Below are positions 1-10,137 of a stretch of 64,000 nucleotides of DNA, piece by piece. The translations under genes and the position numbers were made by a program. This stretch comes from Halichondria panicea (taxonomy: Eukaryota; Porifera; Demospongiae; Suberitida; Halichondriidae). The DNA lies in the NCBI RefSeq assembly GCF_963675165.1, contig NC_087381.1, forward strand, positions 5,395,378 through 5,459,377. The letters are read 5' to 3'. The notes beneath the pieces are model-generated. The model saw only the letters and a list, made by a program, of their open reading frames with translations. It had not been told where the DNA came from and searched no databases. The first letter of the stretch is position 1. Each line of letters begins with the position of its first letter.

Positions 1-170
1 AATAACTAGAAGCCTATTATTATTAAGAAGCCATTGATCATTGAGCAGCTGAGACACAAACGCACACACACACACTCAAACACACTACCATATACGTACC
101 CATCGGCATAATAACCTAGGATGCTTAGGGGGAATGTTGATTAGTCAATGTTGTGTAAGCTAAAGCTCAC

Positions 171-800
171 CGCTTGGAAGTCAGGGAATTGTCCGGTCTC
201 CTGCTTAGAGTAGATCAGCGCTCCGTTCACCTTCACCTCAAAGTCCCGGCTATTACCCACCGCCCCGTTAGTCTCCGCCTCCGGTACCGCCCTCTTGATA
301 TCAGCCTCAAGGGCGTAGTACTTGGGGGCGTACCCTCACCCACCACTACAGGGAGGGAGGGTCACATGAGCACAGTACGTACTAACAACAGACACTGTAC
401 TAAAGATGGCTTAACATGGACCAAATCTAATTCAAGAAGTCAAAACTCAAGTACTTTCCCGCAAAGTTAAAACACGACCCCAAGTTTATAACCTTTGGTA
501 TTGGACATAGCTAGCTAGTTAGATCATGACACAGAAATTACAACACCTACAAGCTACCGTAAGACCTCGATTTAAGGCGACACTTTTTACGTTTTGCGAA
601 AGTACACTTTTAATGTACACAAAAAAATGAATTTATATGGTGCTATATGGGAGAAATGTCCAAGTGTCATATATTTAGAGGGTCGCCTTAAATATTAAAT
701 AGAGGTTTTACGGTAAGATCTAGTGACAGTGTGTATGTGTACATGTGTGTGTGTGTGTGCTTTGAACTCACCAATAGCTGACATCCACTTTGACAGACAT
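171..800 (-). CDS. SELENOW: Selenoprotein W-like protein (partial, two exons seen)
   Basis: Exon 1 is complement(772..800): ATG, then MSVKVDVSY plus two bases of a Cys codon, donor GTGAGT. Exon 2 is complement(171..345), acceptor after a CCCTCCCTGTAG tract, completing the codon to read CGGUGYAPKYYAL, where U is TGA at complement(336..338). The exon continues with a beta-rich stretch including DFEVKVNGALIYSKQ and ends in phase 0 at donor GTGAGC. The N-terminal beta strand followed by CxxU, and the later FEV.VNG..I.SK pattern, are the marks of the SelW/SelV/MIEN1 (Rdx) family of thioredoxin-fold redox proteins, usually about 85-115 residues. Sixty-eight codons are seen; the C-terminal exon and SECIS element would lie below coordinate 170 or outside the window. 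Both splice junctions agree in phase only if the TGA is read through. The alternative is a decayed gene, but nothing else in it is broken. Confidence 0.82.
558..715. repeat. Small inverted-repeat (MITE-like) element in the SelW intron
   Basis: The left end GTAAGACCTCGATTTAAGG and the reverse complement of the right end (GTAAAACCTCTATTTAA...AAGG) are imperfect inverted repeats around an AT-rich core. It lies in the intron between the two SelW exons. It has no coding content. The rest of that intron (346-557 and 716-771) is unremarkable apart from a short GT run near 740. Confidence 0.45.
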
Positions 801-1503
801 TTTTAAGAGTGTTCACTAAGACAAGGAAGGAGCAGTTATAACAACGCGCGCAAGCAACGAGTCTAAATACTTCAGGACTTGATGAATAATGAGAGACAAT
901 GATGCAATGTTATTAATTTCTATGGTCGGGTAATACTGTAATGCATAAAGCCACCTTGAAAATCACTAGAGATTAGAGCGACCCTTACCCAATACACAGC
1001 CACAGAGCTAGAGCTAGAGCTAGAGAGAGAGAACAGAGATCGAGAAGGTACTACCAGTCTCTGCTAAAAGGGGGAGGGCCCCAAGGAAGAACAATATACT
1101 CTCCCCTGGCCCTGAATGTAAAACACAGTAGGTTTTTGATAGGTGTATATTTACTTTTTGACCCACTACACGTACGTACAGTGTAGCCTCGAGACCAGGC
1201 TGTTCGTTGTCTGAAAGAATGCCTGGTCTAGTTCCAATGTAGAACTAGTCTAATTGCAGGAATTTCTTGTACCGATAATTGCCCGCAACAACCGTACTTA
1301 CCCGTGAATATCATTACAGTAACGTACAGCTAGCTATAGTATTGTTGAGTTTGCAATCATGTTCACAACCTCAAGCCTAACCACTCACTGACTCAGCTAG
1401 ACGAGTTCTACATTAGAACTGGACCAGGCGTTCTTTCAGACAAAGAACGGCCTGGTCTCGAGGCTACCTACAGTACACACACACACACACGCACGCACAC
1501 ACA

Positions 1504-1542
<39 letters not shown>

Positions 1543-1568
1543 CTCCCCTCAGATGACATCTCCCAGCA
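801..1568. promoter_or_regulatory. Head-to-head intergenic region between SelW and HINFP
   Basis: About 770 bp separate the two opposing start codons. It should hold both promoters, but no TATA box or defined factor site could be assigned by eye. It also contains a 285-bp inverted-repeat element (1183-1467) and a CA/CG-rich dinucleotide run (about 1475-1541) just upstream of the HINFP ATG. Confidence 0.35.
1183..1467. mobile_element. MITE-like element with ~65-bp terminal inverted repeats
   Basis: The left end begins GTAGCCTCGAGACCAGGC and the right end is its reverse complement with a few mismatches; pairing extends about 65 bp (1183-1248 with 1402-1467). The core is about 150 bp and non-coding. 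A similar motif (GCCTCGACCCCAGGCC) occurs near 35680. Confidence 0.65.
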
Positions 1569-2152
1569 ATGGCGACAGCTCTCATCTCTCGTAAACCTCG
1601 ACGAATGTCTTGCAACTCTCTATTGCGTCCCGTAACTTGTGAATGGGTGTTCCCCGACTCCAACCTCCTCTGTGGTTTGAACTTCACAGATATAGACGTC
1701 TTCACGCAACATGTTAGAGACAACCACCTTCCCAATCCCTACACCCCCGGACATGACCTGAGGCCAGAGGAACTACAGAGTGGCGTGTGCTGTTGGAACG
1801 GTTGTAGCTTTACGTCGCTTACTCTAACGTCACCGGAGTTTGTCAGTCACGTCTTATTTCATCCGTATCACATGTATTTGAAGCTACTCGGAACGGAAGT
1901 CATTAAAGATCGAGAACTAAGCGATTGTAGAATGGACTCGACTTTGTCTAATTTGTTACCATCGTTAGAGGTTCAGCAGTGTTGCTGGAGTAACGGACAG
2001 TGTGGAGTGGTATTTGATAGTGTTGGAGACTTTTATAGACACGTACACGAGCATGCATCGTCCAAAGATCAAAGAACTTGTCATTGGAGTGGTATGTACA
2101 TAGTGCCATAATGTACCCTCCCACCTATACACACACACACACACACACACCT

Positions 2153-2185
<33 letters not shown>

Positions 2186-2188
2186 ACG

Positions 2189-2231
<43 letters not shown>

Positions 2232-2311
2232 GCACGCACGCACACACACACACACACACACACGCACACACACCTCACACACACACACACACGCACACGC
2301 ACACGCACACG

Positions 2312-2350
<39 letters not shown>

Positions 2351-2355
2351 GCACG

Positions 2356-2441
<86 letters not shown>

Positions 2442-2483
2442 CGCACGCACACACACATATGCACGCACCGCGCACGCACGCAT

Positions 2484-2543
<60 letters not shown>

Positions 2544-4706
2544 TTTCAATCTGTTCTTTCCACACACGCAACTTGACATAATTATCACTCTCGCATACTT
2601 TTCGAAAGCTTACTGTTCGACATTGCTTAAAGAATCAGATGCTATATTACCTCTCCCCATGCTTGACTCACCATATCCTCCGTTAATTAGCCCCTAATCA
2701 TGCATGTACATGTGACATTCCTATACATGTAGATCTCAGGCATGTGGTATCATCGTATACATGTTCAAGTATGCACCCTATGTACGCGTGGTTTCATGTG
2801 TGTATTTTACCCTGCCATTGTTTTTGAAAGCACAAACTCTGCCCACACACATACAGACTGCTCGTTTAAGGGGCGTGACCACAACAAAGTGAGAGAGCAT
2901 CTTCGTTCCCACCTCAAGGAGAAGGTGGTTGCTTGTCCGACATGTGGTGCACTCTTTGCTAACAACACCAAGTTCAGCGATCACGTGGTGAGACAACAGG
3001 CCGGGAATTACACCTGCTCATTCTGTCATAAGGTATGATGTCATGCTATAATTATAGAGTGTGTAGGAACTTCATGAGTGAAGCTGTCTTACAACAGATA
3101 CTTTATCCTCCCCCCCTCATTTTGGTAGTAGCACACTATACAGCTTGCATTAAAAACAGCCCATTCAGCTCGCCGCATTGTAGTACTATGCTCTACATCG
3201 TACACTATAGGCTGTAGAGACTAGTATCAAGCACAAATATATGTGTACTAAGTTCCATACTATCATACAGTCTCATGTAATGCTTCAGCCTCTATTATAC
3301 AGCCAGGTCAGTAGTCACCTCTTTATTACAACCACTTCTAGTCTGCCCAAGGGCAACTACTTATAATAATGTATACGGTCCTCACTGTATACCATGCATG
3401 ATAGATTTTTACCTATACGTACATGTATACTTTTATAGCTACCATCATGATTGAGTGTGCATGGTATACCATTTCTACAGTCCTTATCATTGAGCCTACC
3501 ACACTCTCCTCAGATTTTCTCTTCTGATCGGTTGCTAAGGGACCACGCCCGGAGACACATTAACACGCTTCAGTGCCCACAGTGCGAGCTGACTTGCCAG
3601 GGTGAGTAGCCACAGCAACCACTTTAACTTACTACATGGGTTCCACAAATGTACTGCTGACAAATTAATGGCTTAGTTATTAGACATTAAAATTGTAGAT
3701 CTCTGCCCTCAAAGATTCCTGATTTTCCAATGTTTACACGTAGCTCTTTTTTTCGATCCTATTTGCTTGTATCAAATTGGGGGGGGGGGGGGGATGTAAG
3801 TTAACTGTAAGTATCACAATCCTCTTCTTTTCTCCAGGTCCCTCCCGCCTTCTAGCTCACATACGCTACCGTCACATGACCGTGAAGCCGCACGAGTGTG
3901 CCCTCTGTCACAAGACCTTCAAAACCTCGCACTCTCTCACAGAGCACATTGAGACGCACCAGGAGACCACCACCATCCGCTGCTCCTACCCAGAGTGTAC
4001 CTTCACTGCCAGTCACTCACGAGCACTTGATCGTCACATTCAATCAGTGCACACTTCAAGTTATGAACTATATTGCTGTCATGTGTGTAACAAACGATTC
4101 GCTCTTGGGAAAAAGTTGACTAAACATCTCAAGAATGATCACGGCTTCCAACTGCCACCAGGTCACTGCAGATTCAGGTATGGTTTTGCATGGATGGATT
4201 GCTGTTTAAGTTTTAATCAAAACCTCTTGGGGGTAAATTGGGACCTTATTACAGAGGTGGCCTTTGTTGAAGGGTGGTTTGGATGTCAGCTGTTTTAATA
4301 ATTCGGACATCTAGCTAATTATATGTCACAGTTGGGATTTATTTGGGGATGGCCATTGAATGGGGTTCCACTATATCAGCTAGTGAAGGTGTTTCTCTGC
4401 ATGGGGGTGACCATATATAGTCTATAGAGAGTAAGCGCTTAGCCAAAGCCATACATATGCCAGTATAACTTGTAAAGACGTTTTGTAAACAAACCCACAA
4501 CTGTGCATCACGCTGTGGCTTATCTAATGACTGTGTAAGTTTCTACATAGCTTCGTTTACATTACTCTCCCACCCACATACGCCCTCACAGATACTTGGC
4601 TGGTGTGGATGGCCTCAAGCGGTTACAGACTGTTCGCCTTGACGACGAGACTCTGGTTACCCCTGAACTGAACACTTACTCATCAAACACCTCAAACACC
4701 TCTTAG
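1569..4706 (+). CDS. HINFP: Histone H4 transcription factor HINFP (C2H2 zinc-finger protein), five exons
   Basis: Exons: 1569-2091, 2857-3032, 3514-3601, 3838-4177 and 4592-4706; 1,242 nt, 413 residues. Phases agree at every junction (1, 0, 1, 2) with good GT-AG sites. The product carries multiple C2H2 fingers: atypical N-terminal ones ([32 protein letters not shown]), then [63 protein letters not shown] and [10 protein letters not shown], followed by the HINFP signature GHCRFRY and a closing ...GL.RLQ.VR. Vertebrate HINFP has the same finger order, the ACPTCG.MFANNTKF block and GHPRFRY. In vertebrates it is a nuclear DNA-binding activator of histone H4 genes at the G1/S transition. This copy stops soon after the last conserved block, so the longer vertebrate tail is absent. 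Intron 1 is filled by a CA microsatellite. Confidence 0.93.
2128..2542. repeat. Long (CA)n / (CACG) microsatellite in HINFP intron 1
   Basis: About 415 bp of nearly pure CA dinucleotides with interspersed CGCACG and CCTCACAC blocks; one block of about 120 bp appears twice (around 2150-2270 and 2275-2390). Long translations in this stretch are repeat artefacts. Confidence 0.95.
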
Positions 4707-6136
4707 GACTAGCTACGTAGTTGTCATACATCTTGTTATTGCCCAACTGCCCAACTGGTACATGCAAGTGTTGTAATTAAATTGAACGCCCATCTATATG
4801 TTTTTAGATCATGTTTGCCATAAATACTGCAATTTGATTGACTATAAAGGAAGTGTTCTATCCAACTTAGAAAATCATGTACTTATTTAGGAAATCATGT
4901 ACTTACTTAGAAAATCATGTACTTCAATTAGAACATCATGTAGCAAAGATTAGATAAGAATATTCAAATCTGATTGGCTAAATACTCATGGTTGCTATGA
5001 TCTAAAATGGCTTAGACACTGTTTAGGAAGTTTCCACATGATTTAGAAGTCCTCACTGCGTTCGGGATACTACAACCAGCCCTTTGGGCTTCTAAATCAT
5101 GTAGAAACTTCCTAAACAGTATCTAACTATTATACGTGTACAGCAATATACCGTGTATAATAAGTATAGCTAGGCGACTTCATAAGCATGTTTAATTTTA
5201 GTATTTTGCACTTTGGCTCGAGAGACTGATTGAGTGATTGTGGTCAATTAGTGAAGAACACCCTATAGCTCTCTGTCTCATGCACCCACCAATATAATAG
5301 AGGGTTATATTAATAATTGATCTTGACTTGCTGTTTGTGTTTACAGACTGCATGCACATGCATGGTTTGATTTGTTAATTGTGGTTGGTGTCAGTCAGTA
5401 CGTATAGGCCTTAACATAATAACCCTGTGCATGCAGAGCAGGGGTAGAGTGATTGGTGTGACAATGTGTGTGTGTGTGTCACTGTGTGTGTGTGGATGCA
5501 AAAATAAGCCGGAACTAGACACTTTTTCATGAACTGCTTTAACTGCTATGTAATGAGAAAGTAGTTGAAAATAATAGCTAGGCTACCGGTAGTTATGGTT
5601 GAAACTTGTATAGACAATCTTCAAAGGTGACAAATAACACTGTTTTCTAGATTCACGAATAAGGTCAATACGGTAAAAGTTATTGTACTCGTTTTTTGTC
5701 GTGCGATGAAACTCAACGCATGAATGCTGCTACTCTTGTTTTTATATAGGTAGCTATTACGGGAGCATTGAATAATTATAATGTCAGCCTATTTATAATG
5801 CAATATTAATGTTGCCTATATAATTAATAGAAGCACTGAACCTGAATAGCAGAATTAAAAGTTGACGTTTAAACACCAATATAATTACAGTTTTATATAT
5901 AGAATAATATGTTTCTGCAACGATACGATAAAGTGATGAGCATTGAAGACATGCCTATTATGTTTTTGTGAGGTTTTATAACCATATTCATAAGACAATT
6001 TGGGGTGCAACCATTCCATTAAAAGTATAAGTACCTAGTGCAACAACTATTCCATTATCAGTATCATTAGACACAAATTCAAGTCTCAACTCTCTTTGGT
6101 GCAGATTTCAGAAGATCAAGATTAGATTGTGTAAAA
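4707..6136. other. Intergenic region between HINFP and receptor locus A
   Basis: No gene seen. It holds a short tandem repeat of about 22 bp (TTAGAAAATCATGTACT, 4866-4945, three to four copies), a palindromic element (5022-5126) and GT runs near 5468-5505. The last 150 bp before 6137 should carry the promoter and 5' UTR of locus A. Confidence 0.6.
5022..5126. mobile_element. Palindromic foldback element
   Basis: The two halves are inverted copies: TTAGACACTGTTTAGGAAG at the left and the matching reverse complement at the right, with pairing over about 35 bp at each end and a short GC-richer loop (around 5057-5085). The neighbouring tandem repeat shares the motif AATCATGTA. Confidence 0.6.
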
Positions 6137-6197
6137 ATGGCGTACTGCACGCATCAAGCTAAAACAATTTTCATCTTTCTTCTCTGCATTGTTGAAG
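6137..6197 (+). CDS. Locus A signal-peptide exon
   Basis: Codes MAYCTHQAKTIFIFLLCIVE, a short positive segment followed by a hydrophobic core, ending in phase 1 before GTAAAA. The same exon type recurs at 11894, 31323, 52925 and 60516, and as relics at 27973 and 32506. It marks the 5' end of each receptor gene. Confidence 0.8.
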
Positions 6198-9100
6198 GTA
6201 AAATACAAAAAAGTATACAACTCTAGAGACAGCTTATTTAATGTCTTATACCATTTACTCTATCTCTAGTTCCTCCAATTGCATGCCTCTTCTAGGATAT
6301 GCTCATGATTGTATAATTATGCACTTTCTGTGTCCACAGTTTTAGGCCAGTCCAGCTGCCCGAGGCCACCTAGTATTCGAAATGGCCGGGTCTCTTCAAG
6401 TACATCCACATCAGCAACATACATATGCAATACAGGTTACCAACTTGTTGGATCTGACTTTGCATTTTGCGAACAATTTGGATTGAATAGTTTTTTTTGG
6501 GACTCGGTACCCACTTGTAGAGGTATTGTTATATTACTCTTATAGTACTCACTTTATGATGTCCGTATTTAATCAGCTGTAGTTACAGTTGTGAACTGCA
6601 ACTCTCCTCCATCCATTCCTAATGGGTCACCCAGAACACCAACTAGAACAACTGTTGGAGGAACAGTGACCTACACATGTAACACTGGGTACCAACGTTC
6701 AGGAACAGCTACAGTGACCTGCCAGGCTAATGGACGCTGGAGTACTAGACCAATTTGTTATGGTACTGCTTACTTAACATTACACTAACAAAATTAATAT
6801 AGGTCCCTGCATGGACTAATATTAAAACAATATGTAATGGTGCAGGAATTTGTAGCTCACCTCCATCAATTTCCAATGGGTCACCTGGTACACCAACAAG
6901 CACAGTAGCAGGAGGAAGAGTGACATACACCTGTAACAATGGCTACCAACGTTCAGGATCAGCTACAGTGACTTGTCAGGCTAGTGGGAGTTGGAGTGTT
7001 AGACCAACTTGTAACAGTGAGCAGAAAGTTAGATAGCTGATTCACACACTTTATAATACCTCTAAATATTAGTCATCTCCTGTGGTTCTCCTCCCTCTAT
7101 TTCCAATGGGTCACCTGGTACACCAACAAGTACAACATTTGGAGGAATAGTGACCTACACCTGTAACACTGGCTACCAACGTTCAGGACAATCCACTGTG
7201 ACTTGTCAGGCCAGTGAAAGCTGGAATACCAGACCAAGTTGTACACATAAGCATATTTTTATATTTATGGAAAGACTGCAGTGGCGTAGGAAGCAATTTC
7301 TCAATATGGGGGAGCTTTAGTTTTCAGTTTCATTGGAAAAAAGAGTAAGGATAGTGCATCTCGATAAGTTATCTCATAATTGCATGGGGGGAGGGGCTTC
7401 AGCCTATGCCACAGTCACTGCACTACATGACTATAATGTAGCTAATACAGACTAAGCCGGTTCAGTCAACTGCATGGCCTACCGTATTACTAGAATATTT
7501 TGCGGGTGAAAAACCTTTGCGAATGAGTCAAATCAGCAGAAAAATTGACCCTTTGCGATCTAACTATTGCGTTCTGGCAAGAATCGTGTGTATTTACTAG
7601 GTCTTGCGGATTGAATTGTTACAAATTGATCAACCATCGCAAAGTTCGCAAATGTTTGATGCTTGCAAAACATTCTAGTAATACGGTATATATATATATA
7701 TTCATGTACATGCATCTGTATAGCTGTCTCCTGTGGCAACCCTCCGACCATACCCAATGGAATCAGGACCGCCTTCACTGGTGCTACATTTAGAGGAACC
7801 GCCACCTACGCCTGTAACACTGGTTACCAACGTTCAGGATCAGCTATAGTGACCTGTCAGGCTAGTGGAAGTTGGAGTACTAGACCAACTTGTAACAGTG
7901 AGCAGAGAGTTAGGTAGCTGATTCACACACTTTATAATACCTCTAAATATTAGTCATCTCCTGTGGCTCCCCTCCCTCTATTTCCAATGGGTCACCTGGT
8001 ACACCAACAAGAACAACTTTTGGAGGATTAGTGACCTACATCTGTAATACTGGCTACCAACGTTCAGGATCATCTACAGTGACCTGTCAGGCTAATAGAA
8101 GTTGGACTGCGAGACCAAGTTGCTCACGTAAGATTCATATATCCTGTTCTACTAAGAAAAACTGTTAAACAATTAACCTTGAAGTGGCCTTCATTATAAT
8201 TATTACTATCTGCATGTAGCTGTCTCTTGTGGCAACCCTCCAAACATTCCCAATGGGTCTAGGGCTACTACTGGTACAACATTTGGAGTGACAGCCACAT
8301 ACACTTGTAACACTGGGTACCAATTGTCAGGACCATCCACTGTGACCTGTCAGGCTAGCAGAAGTTGGAGTATTAGACCAAGTTGTAAAGGTGTGTAATA
8401 CACAAATTGTCAATGAATTAGAGATTGATGTAAACAGTGTGACAAAATCAGTAACTATTATACACTAACACATCACTTTGTTTACATCAATCTTTAATTT
8501 CAATGCAGCAATTTGTCCTCCTCTCACTCTTATGAATGGAGTGATTGAATACCTTCCAAAAGTTCCATCATACTAGAAGGAACAGTAGCTCAACACAGCT
8601 GTAACACTGGCTACCGTCTCTCTGGAAACGGTACGAGAATCTGCAACAATAATGGCATTGCTGGTGTTTGGAGTTTGCCAAATTGGTCATGTAGAGGTGA
8701 GCCCAAAATTGCTGCAGTTGTAGTTTGATGGCATAACAAGCACAGGAACACCGGAAGCTATTCGTGTTGAAGTAGTTGCCTTGGGCTCCCCCGTGTTTTC
8801 TAAAAACTTCTCTCTTCTGTGCTCTGTGTATGAAGCCGAGATATTCCAGCCATTTTTCACTTACAAATGGGTGAAAGACGATAAACAGCTTACTTCAAAT
8901 TCACAATTATTAAGTTTTGATAGTTTAACCATATCTGATGCAGCAGAATACAGGTGTGAAGTAACTCTCTCCTCGCTCCTACTGCCAAATGATGTACAAG
9001 TTACCAGTGGAAGTTATGAGCTCACTTTTAAACGTAAGCCTTCTTTCCAACTAGTAGAGGTGCATGTATGGTGACATAAATTGCGCATAACTTGTCTTCT

Positions 9101-10137
9101 GTCAGGTCTGATACTTCAAGTCCGTTTTGGTGGTATACATGAGTGCAGACAGTACACTTCTTCGGAAACCACTCAGAAAACTGATGACATCACTGCCACA
9201 CTTGTGCAAGGAGTCACTGCCATTTGTGATTGTGGATTTAACTCAACTTTCTTGTCTAACGCGTTTCTAAAATGCTTTGCTGATTCTCCACAGCATGTGA
9301 CATACAGAGCAACATTGTTGAGCTCAAGTGATCTGTCCACATCAAAAGTGCTTGAGTATATAGAGAAATGGATCCATTCCACTCCAAGCGTGATTATTCA
9401 GAACCTTAATCTCAACCTCAATGCAACTTGTCCAACAGTTATTGCTGACTTCAATAGCTTGGAGTGCTCAGTGCAAGTTCCTTTCTCAGCTATGGAAAAC
9501 ACTGCTGTAATTGTGGGCTCTGTGATAGCTACAAGTATTATCATTTTGGTGCTTATTGTTGTTTTCGCTGTTGTGGTTACCACCACCAAAAAGCATCGAA
9601 CCAAAAATTCTATCACTTCGGGGAAAAAAAGGTATAATTTACAAAACACAAAAATAGATCTAGTAAAGTCAAGAGTATAATTTTTATAATAGAGAGAGAG
9701 TCGAACGTAGGCATATAATATACTGTGTGTGTCAGATGTATCTGGGTAACATGACTTCCAGTATCTGCCATGGGCTTGGAATTAGCAAACTGATCAATCC
9801 AAGTGTCGGTGATGTAATGATAGATTACATCACTCACACTTGGAGATTTGTCAGTGTGAAAACAACGCTCACCATGCATGTATTCTTCTTCTTTATATGT
9901 AGTACTAGAAATGTGAACACGGAGAAGACAGAAATGAGAAATGTTCCACCGATCCCTCGCTCCTTCATGAGTCTTCCCTCACCCCCTGTACAGTATAAAG
10001 TGCCTGAGGCTACTGCAGACCCTGAGTATGATGAGGTAGGACCCCCTGTGGTGAAGGGTGGTGAAAATCTGTATGGCTTTGGCATTGATCCTTGTCCTGC
10101 GTATAAGCAGACACTGAAGAATACTCACCTCAAGTAA
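6137..10137 (+). CDS. Locus A: sushi-domain type I membrane receptor with juxtamembrane domain
   Basis: Exons read by eye: signal 6137-6197; sushi 6340-6522, 6589-6762, 6846-7016, 7073-7246 (donor lost), 7724-7897, 7954-8127 and 8220-8390; a divergent sushi exon 8509-8696 (frameshifted); an Ig-like exon ending 9033; juxtamembrane plus transmembrane exon 9106-9631; tail exon 9903-10137. Sushi exons enter and leave in phase 1; each has four cysteines and a tryptophan (C..PP.I.NGS, TYTCNTGYQ.SG, TVTCQASGSW, RPTC). Skipping the three damaged exons gives 1,869 nt and 622 residues. It is predicted to be a plasma-membrane receptor. The ligand is unknown. Sushi domains bind protein or glycan ligands in many animal receptors, but this exact family is not one I can name. 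Confidence 0.75.
7073..7246 (+). pseudogene. Locus A sushi exon 4 with lost 5' splice site
   Basis: The reading frame is open and all four cysteines are present, but the position after the exon reads ATAAGC where sister exons have GTAAGA or GTGAGC. The G to A change should stop normal donor use. The exon is 174 nt and phase 1-1, so skipping it keeps frame. A weaker GT six bases upstream would drop the last cysteine codon. Confidence 0.6.
7481..7686. mobile_element. MITE in locus A intron
   Basis: Inverted ends ACCGTATTACTAGAATATTT (left) and its near-complement (right, ...AACATTCTAGTAATACGGT) flank about 150 bp. It enlarges the intron between sushi exons 4 and 5. Upstream (about 7270-7420) there is also a fragment related to the 'CAGTGGCGTAGG' element family seen at 20240. 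Confidence 0.6.
8509..8696 (+). pseudogene. Locus A divergent sushi exon (CPPLTLMNG type) with 1-nt deletion
   Basis: This is the paralogue of the intact locus D exon 37553-37744 (192 nt). Here the length is 188 nt, and one base is missing in the run around CTTCCAAAAGTTCC, which brings a TAG into frame soon after. The rest of the exon (ending ...SLPNWSCR in the restored reading) and the GTGAGC donor are well preserved. The break is recent or a sequencing error in an A run. Confidence 0.7.
8727..9033 (+). CDS. Ig-like domain exon in locus A
   Basis: The frame reads FDGITSTGTPEAIRVEVVAL, then FSLLCSV, YKWVKDDKQL, LTISDAAEYRCEV and ends LTF before donor GTAAGC. A Cys, a Trp about 20 residues later and the D.A.Y.C motif are the core of an I/V-set Ig fold. 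It ends in phase 1 like the sushi exons, but its acceptor is unclear: in-frame stops precede the likely starts near 8717-8727, so it may not be spliced in. A decayed copy lies at 29085-29293. Loci B, D, E and F have no such exon. Confidence 0.6.
9106..9631 (+). CDS. Locus A juxtamembrane domain and transmembrane exon
   Basis: 526 nt, phase 1 in and phase 2 out. It begins GLILQVRFGGIHECRQYTSS, continues with a cysteine-containing domain of about 130 residues (motifs ATLVQGV, CDCGFNSTFLSNAFLKCF, PQHVTYRA, VLEYIEKWIHS, ATCPTVIADFNSLEC), then a transmembrane helix (TAVIVGSVIATSIIILVLIV...) and a basic stop-transfer segment. The same domain recurs at 37834 and 49174. I do not recognise it as a named family; by position it could be a stalk or SEA-like proteolysis or dimerisation module. 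Confidence 0.8.
9690..9865. mobile_element. Palindromic element in the last intron of locus A
   Basis: Contains CGAACGTAGGCATA and a near-perfect inverted centre (GTGATGTAATGATAGATTAC...). It is related to the longer hairpin element at 30000-30262, which has the same termini and centre. Confidence 0.6.
9903..10137 (+). CDS. Locus A cytoplasmic tail exon (class 1)
   Basis: Starts by completing an AG|T serine codon and ends at TAA 10135-10137. Visible motifs in order: NVPPIPRSF (PxxPR, class II SH3-ligand-like), LPSPP, YKVP (YxxP), EYDEV 11 residues after the first tyrosine, NLYGF, and CPAYK near the C-terminus. Locus D has the same layout; locus E has a frameshifted version; a dead copy is at 11342. 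Confidence 0.8.

Noticed and set aside
174..470. 98-residue plus-strand open frame
   Set aside because: It is the antisense of the SelW exon at complement(171..345), whose sequence fits a known family.
2128..2542. Possible CRISPR-like or clustered regular repeat
   Set aside because: Simple dinucleotide repeat in a eukaryotic intron without unique spacers.
1965..2588. Long Cys/Val and His/Thr open frames on both strands
   Set aside because: Translations of the CA microsatellite; no coding meaning.
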